Below, piece by piece: positions 17,562 through 25,965 of a stretch of 43,534 bases of DNA. The translations under genes were made by a program, and so were the position numbers. Origin of the DNA: Prevotella sp. UBA1378 (lineage in GTDB: Bacteria; Bacteroidota; Bacteroidia; Bacteroidales; Bacteroidaceae); contig DBRC01000008.1 in assembly GCA_002305505.1 (NCBI GenBank), positions 1-43,534 of the forward strand, written 5' to 3'. Under the pieces are notes generated by a model. It did no database searches, was not told the DNA's origin, and saw only the letters and a list, made by a program, of their open reading frames with translations. Every line of letters begins with the position of its first letter. The first letter of the stretch is position 1.

Positions 17562-19289
17562 ATGAAACATATATTTTTCAAAACAGCAGTTGCAGGCTTG
17601 CTCATGGCAGGATTCACCTCCTGCGCAGACGAGCTCAACCTTTCTTCGACCGACCCGCAGTCGTCGATGACTGCCGACGACATGGAGTTGCTTGCCAAAC
17701 AGTATGCCACGCTGGGACTTACAGGACAGGCCGGCCCTGCAGGCAAGGCCGACATAAGCGGCGACGAGGGTGAAAGCGGTTTCTACCGTACCATCTTCAA
17801 CCTACAGGAACTGTGCTCCGACGAATGCATCTGGGCATGGCAGAACGATACCGACATACCGGCCATCACAAACATAGAATGGACGGCGGATAACGTGCGT
17901 ACCAACTGGGCTTACCAGCGACTGGCTTACGACATAACGCTCTTCAACGACTTTATCACGCGCAACAACGGGCGGACGGACGGCGAATGGGGCTACTATG
18001 TGGCCGAGGTGCGCTTCCTGCGTGCACTCCACTATTATTACTTCCTCGACTTGTTCCACAGGGCACCGTTCAAACTGGTATACGACGTAAACGTGCTGCC
18101 TACGGAGAAAGTAGGTGCCGACCTGTACGACTGGATCGACCAAGAGCTTACCGAAATCGAGCCGCTGCTGGCTTCTATCGGTTCGTTTAACAACACAACC
18201 AACTTCGGACGTGCCGACCAAGGCGCTGCCTATACGCTACACGCACGGCTGGCCCTGAACTCGGAAGTGTATACCGATGGGAAAAAGAAGGATTACCAAA
18301 AGGCCATCGACTACAGCAACCTTGTTATCAACAGCAAGAAGTATGAGCTCTCGAAAGGCACGAAAAACGGTTTCACCGGCTACGAACAGGTGTTCATGGG
18401 CGACAACGACGCTAACGCGCAGGCAATGAAGGAAATCATCTTCCCCATACGCCAAGACGGACAGAAGACAAAGGAATATGCCGGCTCTACCTATCTCGTA
18501 AGTTCGATACGCATCGCAGGCATGCCTTACAGCGGAACATCGAACTACTGGAGCTGTAACTTTGCACGCAAGGCCTTGATCGAGAAGTTCTTCGCCGATG
18601 CCGATACCACCAACGTGCCATGCGCTACGGCATACGAGCTGGAGCAGTATAAGAACCAGCTGGCCGCAGCAGGAAAGACGTATAACAAAGACAGCGAAGA
18701 GGATGTCATTGCTGCCGACGAGGCTCTGGGAGGCTCAACGGCAGCCATCATACAGAAGGCCGGCGACGAGCGCGCTATGTTCTATGCCGGTGTAGGCGGC
18801 GGCACACGCACCTTCACTACCAAGAATATCACGGGATTCCTTAACGGGCTCTCTATCGTGAAATGGCAGAACCGCCGCTCCGACGGCAGCACGCCAAGCG
18901 ATGCGTCGTTCTCGGATACGGACATACCGCTGTTCCGCTTAGCCGAACTCTACCTGACACGCGCTGAGGCTTACTACCGTCTAGGCACCAACGACAAACA
19001 GGCCATCGACGACGTAAACGAGCTGCGCAGCCGCGCCAATGCTACTCCTGTAGCAAGCATCAGCCTGAACGCGCTCATCGACGAGTGGGGACGCGAATTC
19101 TACATGGAGGCACGCCGCCGCTCCGACTTGGTACGCTTCGGACTGTTCACGGGCAGCAAGTATATCTGGGACTTCAAGGGTGGCGTTTCTACCGGCATCG
19201 CCGTATCTAAGCATTTCAACGTGTACCCGATTCCCTCTAACGACCTCAGCAACAACCCCAACATGCACCAGAATGACGGTTACAAATAA
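17562..19289 (+). CDS. susD: SusD-like starch-binding lipoprotein
   Basis: A 575-aa surface glycan-binding lipoprotein that caps SusC. The lipobox Cys is C21 (GFTSC) followed by ADE, similar to the acidic export signal of surface lipoproteins. RagB/SusD features include an N-terminal helical repeat region (ATLGLTGQ... LRALHYYYFLDLF) and the C-terminal EFYMEARRRSDLVRFG stretch. Its place directly after susC and before SusE/SusF-like genes in a locus with GH13, GH97 and GH77 enzymes supports starch as ligand. The length is slightly above B. thetaiotaomicron SusD. Confidence 0.94.
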   Translation: MKHIFFKTAVAGLLMAGFTSCADELNLSSTDPQSSMTADDMELLAKQYATLGLTGQAGPAGKADISGDEGESGFYRTIFNLQELCSDECIWAWQNDTDIPAITNIEWTADNVRTNWAYQRLAYDITLFNDFITRNNGRTDGEWGYYVAEVRFLRALHYYYFLDLFHRAPFKLVYDVNVLPTEKVGADLYDWIDQELTEIEPLLASIGSFNNTTNFGRADQGAAYTLHARLALNSEVYTDGKKKDYQKAIDYSNLVINSKKYELSKGTKNGFTGYEQVFMGDNDANAQAMKEIIFPIRQDGQKTKEYAGSTYLVSSIRIAGMPYSGTSNYWSCNFARKALIEKFFADADTTNVPCATAYELEQYKNQLAAAGKTYNKDSEEDVIAADEALGGSTAAIIQKAGDERAMFYAGVGGGTRTFTTKNITGFLNGLSIVKWQNRRSDGSTPSDASFSDTDIPLFRLAELYLTRAEAYYRLGTNDKQAIDDVNELRSRANATPVASISLNALIDEWGREFYMEARRRSDLVRFGLFTGSKYIWDFKGGVSTGIAVSKHFNVYPIPSNDLSNNPNMHQNDGYK

Positions 19290-19335
19290 ATAAAAGATGG
19301 CTTTTCATCACACTAACAACTTAGAACGAACAATT

Positions 19336-20544
19336 ATGAAACATATATTTAAAGCAATGCTACTACCGGTAATGGCGCTGCCACTACTGTTTGCATCATG
19401 CGAAAAAGATGACGGCTCTAATCCGACGCTCAACTTGAGCCACGCCAGCGACGGGTTTGTGTTGAACGTGCCGGCAAATTCAGCCAACAACGTATATGAT
19501 TTGTCGAGCGCCGAGGGCGTAATGCTTACTTGCTCGCAGCCCAACTACGGGGGCGTGCCTTACGTTACGCGCTATTACGTGCAAGTGGCTATCGACGAGA
19601 AGTTCAAGACCGACTCGACCACGGCTCACAAAGAGCTGTCGAAAACGTCGTATACATCTGCACAAATGCTAGTATCGGCTTCTGAACTGAACGACTCTAT
19701 AGTAAAGCTCTTCCAAGAGGCTAATCCCGACGATACGTATCCTGCCACAAACCGTCCGGTATATATCCGCTTGCGCGCAGTGGTAGACGGCATCAATGCC
19801 GGACTGAGCTACTCGAACGTCATCACTATCCCGAACGTCAAGGCTACTTACGTGGAGGCCAAGGAGGAAATGCCGGCCAACTTGTTCGTCAAGGGCGCTT
19901 CAATCCTCGACGGAACAAGCTGGAAAGCCGTACCGCAGGTATACGGTGTGAGCGGCGACTTCTTCACCGTGGTATACATTCCGGCAAACGGCAGTTTCGT
20001 ATGGGGCCCGTCTAACAGCGACGCACGTGGCTATAGCCGCCTGAAGGAAATCAACGACAATGCCGGCGCTACGGTAGGCGAAGCTGAAGACGGCGGTGTG
20101 AAGTTCGGGAAGGCCGGCTGGTACACCCTGCGCTTCACCGGAGCACTGAACGGCACGAAGAACCAGTACACGCTGTTCATCTATCCCGCAAAGGCCTACG
20201 TCATCGGTAATGCAGCCGGAGGTTCGTGGACCGATTCCGACCCTGCATGGGAACTGACAGCCCCGGATGCAGCAGGCCAGTGGGTATCACCGGCATTCAC
20301 GGCAGCAGGCGAACTGAGGGCATACGTGAAAGTGCCCGGTCACGACTGGTGGCGCACGGAGTATACGCTCTATAAGGGTACTACCATCTACTGGCGCGAC
20401 TTTGACATCCCCGGCGACTGGATTGGCGGTGCGAAAGAAAAAGCCAAGCCTGCTAAATCAGACCCAGAAAACTACAGTGTAACATGTTCGCCCGGCCAGA
20501 AACTGTATGCAGACTTTGGCATGGGTACCGGTGAAGTTAAATAA
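19336..20544 (+). CDS. SusE-like outer-membrane starch-binding lipoprotein
   Basis: A 402-aa lipoprotein from the start at 19336; a start 39 bp upstream is also open but would put residues in front of the signal peptide, so the inner ATG is chosen. C22 in LFASCEKDD is the lipidation site, and the following acidic residues fit a surface-export signal. The N-terminal part (about 30-190) looks like the SusE Ig-type domain, and a C-terminal module starting at about KAYVIGNAAGGSW resembles the starch-binding domains of SusE/SusF. It follows susD by 46 bp. It probably retains starch at the cell surface. Confidence 0.85.
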   Translation: MKHIFKAMLLPVMALPLLFASCEKDDGSNPTLNLSHASDGFVLNVPANSANNVYDLSSAEGVMLTCSQPNYGGVPYVTRYYVQVAIDEKFKTDSTTAHKELSKTSYTSAQMLVSASELNDSIVKLFQEANPDDTYPATNRPVYIRLRAVVDGINAGLSYSNVITIPNVKATYVEAKEEMPANLFVKGASILDGTSWKAVPQVYGVSGDFFTVVYIPANGSFVWGPSNSDARGYSRLKEINDNAGATVGEAEDGGVKFGKAGWYTLRFTGALNGTKNQYTLFIYPAKAYVIGNAAGGSWTDSDPAWELTAPDAAGQWVSPAFTAAGELRAYVKVPGHDWWRTEYTLYKGTTIYWRDFDIPGDWIGGAKEKAKPAKSDPENYSVTCSPGQKLYADFGMGTGEVK

Positions 20545-20559
20545 TTAAAAGCAAAAATC

Positions 20560-22062
20560 ATGAAAAAGAAAGTATTATATAGCTTGGCAGCCATGGTGGG
20601 TCTCGTACTCACCAGCTGCTCCGGCGACTACGACGACTGGGCAAGCCCACAGAGTTTTACAGAAGGAACGAGTGCCAATCCGTACAGCGTAAGTTTCGTA
20701 GCCGGCCCCGATGCCGCTGTAGAAATGCCTACACGTACAGACGACGTACGGCTGGTGACGCTTACGGCCGGCTCGGAAGAGGTGGCCGACTATACACCGC
20801 AGATTGTCACTATCAACGGCGAGAACATCCCGGCAACGGTAGATCAAGGCAATATCATTGTATCTGCCGCCACGCTCGACTCTATCATACAGAAGCAGAA
20901 CAACTCACGCGCTTCGGTAGTCCGGAGCTTTGAGGTGAAGACCAATGTGTCCGTCGTGCTCAAAAGCGGCGAGGCTTTTACCACATCGGTTATAGGAACG
21001 ACTACGGGCACACTGAAGCCTGCACCCACCCCGGCCATCGACGAAAAGGGCTATTACCTGCTGGGCAACTTTGCTGAGAACGGCAACGGCTGGGACCTTT
21101 CTGCCCCGGTATGGATGGAGAAGGTAAGCGACGGCGTTTATGAGGCTGTCGTAAATACCACCAGCGACGGCGATAACTGGTACAAGTTCTATGAAGGCTC
21201 GCACCAGAGCAACGACAGCTGGGATGTAACCAATGCCGGCGCACTGGGATGCCGCATCAACGGCGATGCCGCACTGACGGGCTTCATCATACACCAAGGC
21301 GACGGAGCAAGCAAAGTGCAAACGCCGGTAATCAAGGGGAAAGGCCAGTACAAAGTGACTATCGACATGAACAACCTCGTTTACACCGTGAAACGGGCCG
21401 AATCGACCTATTACCTCATCGGCAACCCGCAGAAATGGACACCGGGCAATATCACCTGCATGCTGCATGCTGAGGGCGACAACATCTACAGCTATACCAC
21501 GAAGTTTACCAACCAGTGGGACATCAAGGTGTTCGAAGGCAAATATGCAAATGCAGGCGGTGACGTATGGAAATACTGCTGGGGCGGCGTAGACGGCTCG
21601 ACAGAGGCACAGGGCACGCTCATCTTCGGCAACGGCGATCCGAACGCAGCCGGCGCCATCGGTCCGAGCGAAACCGGCGGCTGGTACACATTCACCATCA
21701 ACATGAATACCCAAACATATACTTGGACGCCCATCGCAGCTCCTGCTACCGAATATACTTCGGTATCGCTCATCGGCGACTTTAACAGCTGGGGCGGCGA
21801 CGTCGACCTTACGCCGCTGGAGCAGGCGCCTCACAACTGGTATGCACGCATCACGATACCGACCGACGGCAACCTGAAATTCCGCGCCAATCACGACTGG
21901 AGCGTAAGCTGGGGAACATCGGAAGCCAACGTGGGTGTCCCCGTAGGCGATGTCTACTCGCTCGAACCGGGTCCGAAGGACATCACCGTACCTGCCGGCA
22001 CTTACGACTTCTACCTGAACGACATCACAGGCAGATGGAACATCAAGGTTGTAGGTGAATAA
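20560..22062 (+). CDS. SusF-like multi-domain starch-binding lipoprotein
   Basis: A 500-aa lipoprotein with lipidation at C20 (LTSC) followed by SGDYDDW. After an N-terminal domain (about 35-165) come three modules that each begin with a similar strand: GYYLLGNFAENGNGW, TYYLIGNPQKW and SVSLIGDFNSWGG. These match the tandem starch-binding modules of SusE/SusF, with exposed Trp and Tyr suited to glucan stacking. It starts 15 bp after the SusE-like gene and probably ends the susCDEF-like transcript, because a GC-rich hairpin follows at 22087. Starch binding at the outer surface is inferred from family and context. Confidence 0.87.
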   Translation: MKKKVLYSLAAMVGLVLTSCSGDYDDWASPQSFTEGTSANPYSVSFVAGPDAAVEMPTRTDDVRLVTLTAGSEEVADYTPQIVTINGENIPATVDQGNIIVSAATLDSIIQKQNNSRASVVRSFEVKTNVSVVLKSGEAFTTSVIGTTTGTLKPAPTPAIDEKGYYLLGNFAENGNGWDLSAPVWMEKVSDGVYEAVVNTTSDGDNWYKFYEGSHQSNDSWDVTNAGALGCRINGDAALTGFIIHQGDGASKVQTPVIKGKGQYKVTIDMNNLVYTVKRAESTYYLIGNPQKWTPGNITCMLHAEGDNIYSYTTKFTNQWDIKVFEGKYANAGGDVWKYCWGGVDGSTEAQGTLIFGNGDPNAAGAIGPSETGGWYTFTINMNTQTYTWTPIAAPATEYTSVSLIGDFNSWGGDVDLTPLEQAPHNWYARITIPTDGNLKFRANHDWSVSWGTSEANVGVPVGDVYSLEPGPKDITVPAGTYDFYLNDITGRWNIKVVGE

Positions 22063-22086
22063 TCATCCATAAACCATATCGCAACA

Positions 22087-22112
22087 GGGGGCACACAATA
22101 TAGCGTGCCCCC
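22087..22112 (+). terminator. Hairpin after the susF-like gene
   Basis: GGGGGCAC (22087-22094) and GTGCCCCC (22105-22112) form a perfect 8-bp GC-rich stem with a 10-base loop, followed by a moderately T-rich stretch. It may attenuate rather than fully stop transcription into the GH53 gene. Confidence 0.6.
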
Positions 22113-22164
22113 ATTTCCATTCATATAAACAGGCTGCGCTGCTGCCTTTAATACCCACAAAACA

Positions 22165-23256
22165 ATGAAACGACTCATCACTTTCTTACTCATAGCCGCT
22201 TTGTTGCAGACTGCTACAGCCCAGCGCTACTTAGGCGGCGACATATCACTGCTGCCTTCTTACGAAAAGGCGGGCGCCGTATACCGCGACTACAAAGGAA
22301 AGCAGATTAGTCCGCTGCGCTTTTTCAAGACACAGAAATGGAATGCCGCACGCGTAAGACTGTTTGTAAACCCGGAGTATGCACCGAAAAACCATGTGGA
22401 AGAAGGGGTGTGCCAAGACCTCGGTTACGTAACAGCACTCTGCAAACTGCTGAAGGAGGAGGGCTACGCCATAATGCTCGATTTCCACTACTCCGACTAC
22501 TGGGCCGACCCGGGAAAACAGGAGATTCCGCACCTGTGGAAAAACGCGGCCGCAGCCGACTTGCCCGATACCGTATACCGCTACACGCGGCACGCGCTGG
22601 AGCGCCTCGCCGATGCGGGCATCGAACCGGAAATGATACAGGTGGGCAACGAGATTACCAACGGCATGCTGTGGCCCGCAGCAAAAGTAGTACCGACGAA
22701 AGACGGAAACTGGGAAACACTGGCAGCTCTGCTCAGCAGCGGAAGCAAAGCGTGCAGGGAGGTTTGCCCCAAGGCTAAACTGATAATACACACGGAGAAA
22801 CCGGGCAGCTGGAACATCACGCAGTCGTTTTACAACCAGCTGCGCCGCCGCAACATAGACTACGACATCATCGGACTGAGCTACTATCCCATGTGGCACG
22901 GAACGATAAAGCAACTCGGCAACACGCTCGACAGCACGGCCTGCCACTTCCCCGACAAGGAGGTAATGATCGTGGAAACGGCTGCTTACTATTCGCACGA
23001 AAACGATAAATGGGCAAAAAGCCCCGACCAGTATGCCGAGTTCTACCCTATCAGCACTAAGGGACAACGGCAGTTTACCCGCGAACTGGTAACCGAACTG
23101 AAGCGCCACGCCAACGTTACGGGGCTCTTTTGGTGGTTTCCCGAAGAGAACGGCTACGCCAACGACCTCTTGCCGTGCTGGATTAACCGCGGACTGTTCA
23201 ACAACCGCACAGGCAAAGCCCAACCGGCACTGCGCGAACTGAAGGCTTTCAAATAA
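22165..23256 (+). CDS. GH53 endo-beta-1,4-galactanase
   Basis: A 363-aa GH53 enzyme, which normally hydrolyses beta-1,4-galactan side chains of pectin (arabinogalactan type I). It has a Sec signal (1-19, ending TATA), then RYLGGDISLLPSYE and RVRLFVNPEY, typical of the GH53 barrel. The acid/base is E163 in QVGNEITNGMLWP and the nucleophile E271 in MIVETAAYY. It has no lipobox, so it is periplasmic or secreted. The catalytic motifs look intact. A galactanase between the starch-binding lipoprotein genes and an alpha-amylase is unexpected for a starch locus; no promoter or LacI operator is seen in its 102-bp upstream gap, so read-through past the hairpin is one possibility. Confidence 0.93.
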   Translation: MKRLITFLLIAALLQTATAQRYLGGDISLLPSYEKAGAVYRDYKGKQISPLRFFKTQKWNAARVRLFVNPEYAPKNHVEEGVCQDLGYVTALCKLLKEEGYAIMLDFHYSDYWADPGKQEIPHLWKNAAAADLPDTVYRYTRHALERLADAGIEPEMIQVGNEITNGMLWPAAKVVPTKDGNWETLAALLSSGSKACREVCPKAKLIIHTEKPGSWNITQSFYNQLRRRNIDYDIIGLSYYPMWHGTIKQLGNTLDSTACHFPDKEVMIVETAAYYSHENDKWAKSPDQYAEFYPISTKGQRQFTRELVTELKRHANVTGLFWWFPEENGYANDLLPCWINRGLFNNRTGKAQPALRELKAFK

Positions 23257-23298
23257 AAAAGCCCGGAGACAAAAGGACACAAGGCGAGGAAACGGAGA

Positions 23299-23312
23299 TG
23301 CAATCGTTTGCG
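23299..23312. promoter_or_regulatory. LacI-type operator upstream of the amylase gene
   Basis: TGCAATCGTTTGCG matches the malQ operator (read on its minus strand) in 13 of 14 positions. It lies 56 bp upstream of the amylase -7 box. Confidence 0.78.
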
Positions 23313-23368
23313 CAGCGGTAAGTAGCATATTTGCACCCGCGCTGCATGCCGGCTACGCTTTTTTGGTG

Positions 23369-23376
23369 TATCTTCG
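23369..23376 (+). promoter_or_regulatory. Candidate -7 box of the amylase gene
   Basis: TATCTTCG is one mismatch from TAnnTTTG, about 30 bp before the start codon at 23407. No TTG is found at -33. Confidence 0.5.
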
Positions 23377-23406
23377 CAGCATAATCAATAAACCCAAATA
23401 CGAAGT

Positions 23407-25434
23407 ATGAAACGTTTGTCAATTATCTTAATCCCATTGGTTATCCCCGTACTTATGATGGCACAAGGGTGGCCGGCTAACTATAAAGGTGTGATGCTGC
23501 AAGGGTTCTATTGGGACTCGTACGATGATACGCAGTGGTCGAAACTCGAGGCACAGGCCGATGAATTGTCTCAATACTTCAGTCTGGTATGGATCCCGCA
23601 GAGTGCTTACTGCGGCGGCAAGTCGATGGGCTACGACGACTTGTACTGGTTCAGCAACTACGACAGCAGTTTCGGTAACAGAACACAGCTGACCTCCATG
23701 ATCAAGACGTTCAAGGCCAAAGGCATCGGCACCATCGCCGACGTGGTCATCAACCACCGTAAGAACGTGAGTAACTGGGTAGACTTCCCGGCCGAAGAAT
23801 ACAACGGCACTACTTACCAGCTGAAGCCGGCCGACATCGCAGCCAACGACGACGGGGGAAAGACAAAGACGTGGGCTACGGCCAACGGCTACGTACTGAG
23901 CACGTACAACGACTCGGGCGAAGGATGGGACGGCATGCGCGACCTCGACCACTACAGCGATAACGTGCAGACGAACGTGAAGGCTTACCTGAAGATGCTG
24001 CTCGACGACCTGGGGTACGCCGGGTTCCGCTACGACATGGTGAAAGGTTATTCCGCCAGCTTCACGGGGCTGTATAACAGCTATGCTGCCCCTGACTACT
24101 CGGTGGGCGAATACTGGGACGGCAACGTGAGCGCGGTGAAGACATGGATTAACGGCACGAAGACGGGCGGCGAGATACAAAGCGCAGCATTCGACTTCCC
24201 CTTCCGCTATACCGTGCGCGACGCCATCAACAACAATAACTGGACGAAGCTGGCCAACAGCAGCCTCATCAGCGACGAGGCATACAAGCGCTATGCCGTG
24301 ACGTTCGTAGAAAACCACGACACGGAATACCGCTCGTCCACCAGCCAGCAAGACCCCATACGCAAAGACACACTGGCGGCCAACGCCTACCTGCTGGCCA
24401 TGCCGGGTACGCCCTGTGTCTTCCTGAAACACTGGCAAAAGAACAAAGCGGCCATCAAATCGATGATTGAGGCGCGCAACATGGCCGGCATACACAACCA
24501 GAGCGAGGTATACAACATGAGCAACCAGTACAATCTGTATGCCGCCCGCGTAACGGGAAGCGACGGCAGGCTGGTGGTGGCCGTAGGGCCTAACGCTGCG
24601 TCGTATGCCCCGGGCAGCCAATGGGTGAAGGTGCTCTCGGGCAACAAGTATGCCTATTTCGTGGAGAACACCATCAACCGCCCGTGGGTAGACTTGGCAT
24701 CCGGCAGCTACCAGAACACGCAACGGGCTACGCTGACGGCCATCAGCGACAACAGCGCCGCCAAACTGGTATATACCACCGACGGCACTACGCCTACGGC
24801 TGCCAGCAAACAGGCCGCCAGCGGCACCACGCTCGACATTCCCGAAGGAACCACCGTGCTCAAGGTGGGGCTGCTCATCGGCGGCACTGTAAGCAATGTC
24901 ATTACGCGCAACTATACGGTAAGCATCTTCGCCCCCTACACCATCACGGTGCATGTAAACACCAGCGCGGTAAACTGGAGCAGCATCAACTTCTGGACAT
25001 GGGGAGGCGACGGCAGCCACGGCCCGGACAAAGCGTCATGGCCGGGAGACGCCGTGACCGATACCAAGACCGCAGGAGGGAAGACATGGTATTATAAAAC
25101 CTTCACCATCAACAGCGAAGACGATTATGTCAACTTCGTGTTCAGCACCGGCAGCGGCAGTCCTCAAACGGAGGATTACAACAACGTGGACACCGATGCC
25201 TACTTCGAAATATCGGCGCAGACCAATACGAACAACCACCACATCATCAATAACGTAACCGGGCAGATGACCTCGGCCATCAACGGCATCGCCGCGACAG
25301 GCGAAACCGGCATACAAAGGGTATATACAACCGACGGCCGGCTGGTGCGCGTGGTGAAAGGGAGCGTGGCGGAAGCACTCGACGGCCTCGGCAGCGGCTT
25401 GTACATCGTAAACAAGAAGAAATATGTCAAATAG
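23407..25434 (+). CDS. Secreted GH13 alpha-amylase with starch-binding module and T9SS-like tail
   Basis: A 675-aa alpha-amylase predicted to cut starch outside the cell. It has a Sec signal (1-20) and a GH13 barrel with ADVVINH (D112, H117), FRYD with nucleophile D210, GEYWD with acid/base E235, and ENHD (H304-D305). The barrel and C-domain are followed by a chitobiase-C-like linker (YTTDGTTPTAASK), then a module rich in Trp (about 515-620, with NFWTWGGDG) that resembles CBM26-type starch-binding modules. The last about 45 residues (VYTTDGRLVRVV...GLYIVNKKKYVK) look like a type IX secretion C-terminal sorting domain. It has its own LacI operator and promoter, and a bidirectional terminator follows. 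The GH13 call is firm; secretion by T9SS is inferred. Confidence 0.92.
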   Translation: MKRLSIILIPLVIPVLMMAQGWPANYKGVMLQGFYWDSYDDTQWSKLEAQADELSQYFSLVWIPQSAYCGGKSMGYDDLYWFSNYDSSFGNRTQLTSMIKTFKAKGIGTIADVVINHRKNVSNWVDFPAEEYNGTTYQLKPADIAANDDGGKTKTWATANGYVLSTYNDSGEGWDGMRDLDHYSDNVQTNVKAYLKMLLDDLGYAGFRYDMVKGYSASFTGLYNSYAAPDYSVGEYWDGNVSAVKTWINGTKTGGEIQSAAFDFPFRYTVRDAINNNNWTKLANSSLISDEAYKRYAVTFVENHDTEYRSSTSQQDPIRKDTLAANAYLLAMPGTPCVFLKHWQKNKAAIKSMIEARNMAGIHNQSEVYNMSNQYNLYAARVTGSDGRLVVAVGPNAASYAPGSQWVKVLSGNKYAYFVENTINRPWVDLASGSYQNTQRATLTAISDNSAAKLVYTTDGTTPTAASKQAASGTTLDIPEGTTVLKVGLLIGGTVSNVITRNYTVSIFAPYTITVHVNTSAVNWSSINFWTWGGDGSHGPDKASWPGDAVTDTKTAGGKTWYYKTFTINSEDDYVNFVFSTGSGSPQTEDYNNVDTDAYFEISAQTNTNNHHIINNVTGQMTSAINGIAATGETGIQRVYTTDGRLVRVVKGSVAEALDGLGSGLYIVNKKKYVK

Positions 25435-25474
25435 AGAGAATAAGATTAACATGTACGTAGTTTGAGTTTATGAG

Positions 25475-25513
25475 AAAGGGCATCATCCGGTAGCGACCGG
25501 CATGATGCCCTTT
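25475..25513. terminator. Bidirectional intrinsic terminator
   Basis: A 12-bp stem (25475-25486 with 25502-25513, AAAGGGCATCAT) encloses a smaller CCGG/CCGG hairpin. The A-run on one side and T-run on the other allow termination from both directions, fitting its place between the convergent amylase gene and the Cys-rich protein gene. Confidence 0.9.
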
Positions 25514-25548
25514 TATTCTCCGGCAAAGCCCGGACAGCGGCAGGCAGC

Positions 25549-25824
25549 TCACTTCTTTGCCTTCTGCTGCTTGCAACAAGCCTGCGCAGCGCTCTTGTCC
25601 GCCTTGCTGTCTTTCTTCCCACTGCATTTCTTGTCGGCACACTTTCCGTCCTGCCCCTGGGCAGCCTTCTGGCAACCGGCAGCCTTCTCACATTTCTTTT
25701 CGCTGTCCTTCTGCTGGCAGCATTCCTTCTTTGTTTCCTTCTTTGCCACGCTCTGTGCATTAGCTACCGTCCCGAAACACACTGATGCCGCGAACATTGC
25801 GGCGCACATCATTACTTTCTTCAT
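25549..25824 (-). CDS. Small Cys/Lys-rich exported protein, unknown function
   Basis: A 91-aa protein with a clear Sec signal (1-24, ending ANAQ). The mature part of about 67 residues is strongly basic (Lys-rich) and has eight Cys, including two CC pairs (KECCQQK and QACCKQQ) and spaced KKC/GC/KC units. No known domain is recognised. The Cys pattern could bind metal ions or form disulfides in the periplasm, but the sequence does not decide this. It has its own -7 box (TATATTTG, minus strand, 25865-25872) about 40 bp before the start, and a shared terminator downstream. The signal peptide and promoter make a real gene likely despite the low-complexity composition. Confidence 0.75.
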   Translation of the reverse strand: MKKVMMCAAMFAASVCFGTVANAQSVAKKETKKECCQQKDSEKKCEKAAGCQKAAQGQDGKCADKKCSGKKDSKADKSAAQACCKQQKAKK

Positions 25825-25864
25825 ATTCTCTGCTTTTTTATTTCAATAAATAAACTTATCGGCG

Positions 25865-25872
25865 CAAATATA
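25865..25872 (-). promoter_or_regulatory. -7 box of the Cys-rich protein gene
   Basis: The minus strand reads TATATTTG followed by C, a perfect TAnnTTTG box, giving a 5' leader of about 35 nt. Confidence 0.6.
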
Positions 25873-25916
25873 CGTACTTTTATCCATAACACCCATGCAT
25901 ATTTTATTTTTTTATA

Positions 25917-25924
25917 TATATTTG
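25917..25924 (+). promoter_or_regulatory. -7 box of the alpha/beta hydrolase gene
   Basis: TATATTTG followed by C is a perfect box about 42 bp before the ATG at 25966. This supports the 25966 start over the upstream in-frame ATG at 25939. Confidence 0.6.
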
Positions 25925-25965
25925 CGATATAAAATAAATTGCAACGGAAAATTAACAAATTCAAG

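Noticed and set aside
23428..25020. 530-codon minus-strand ORF opposite the amylase gene
   Set aside because: Antisense shadow of a gene with all GH13 motifs.
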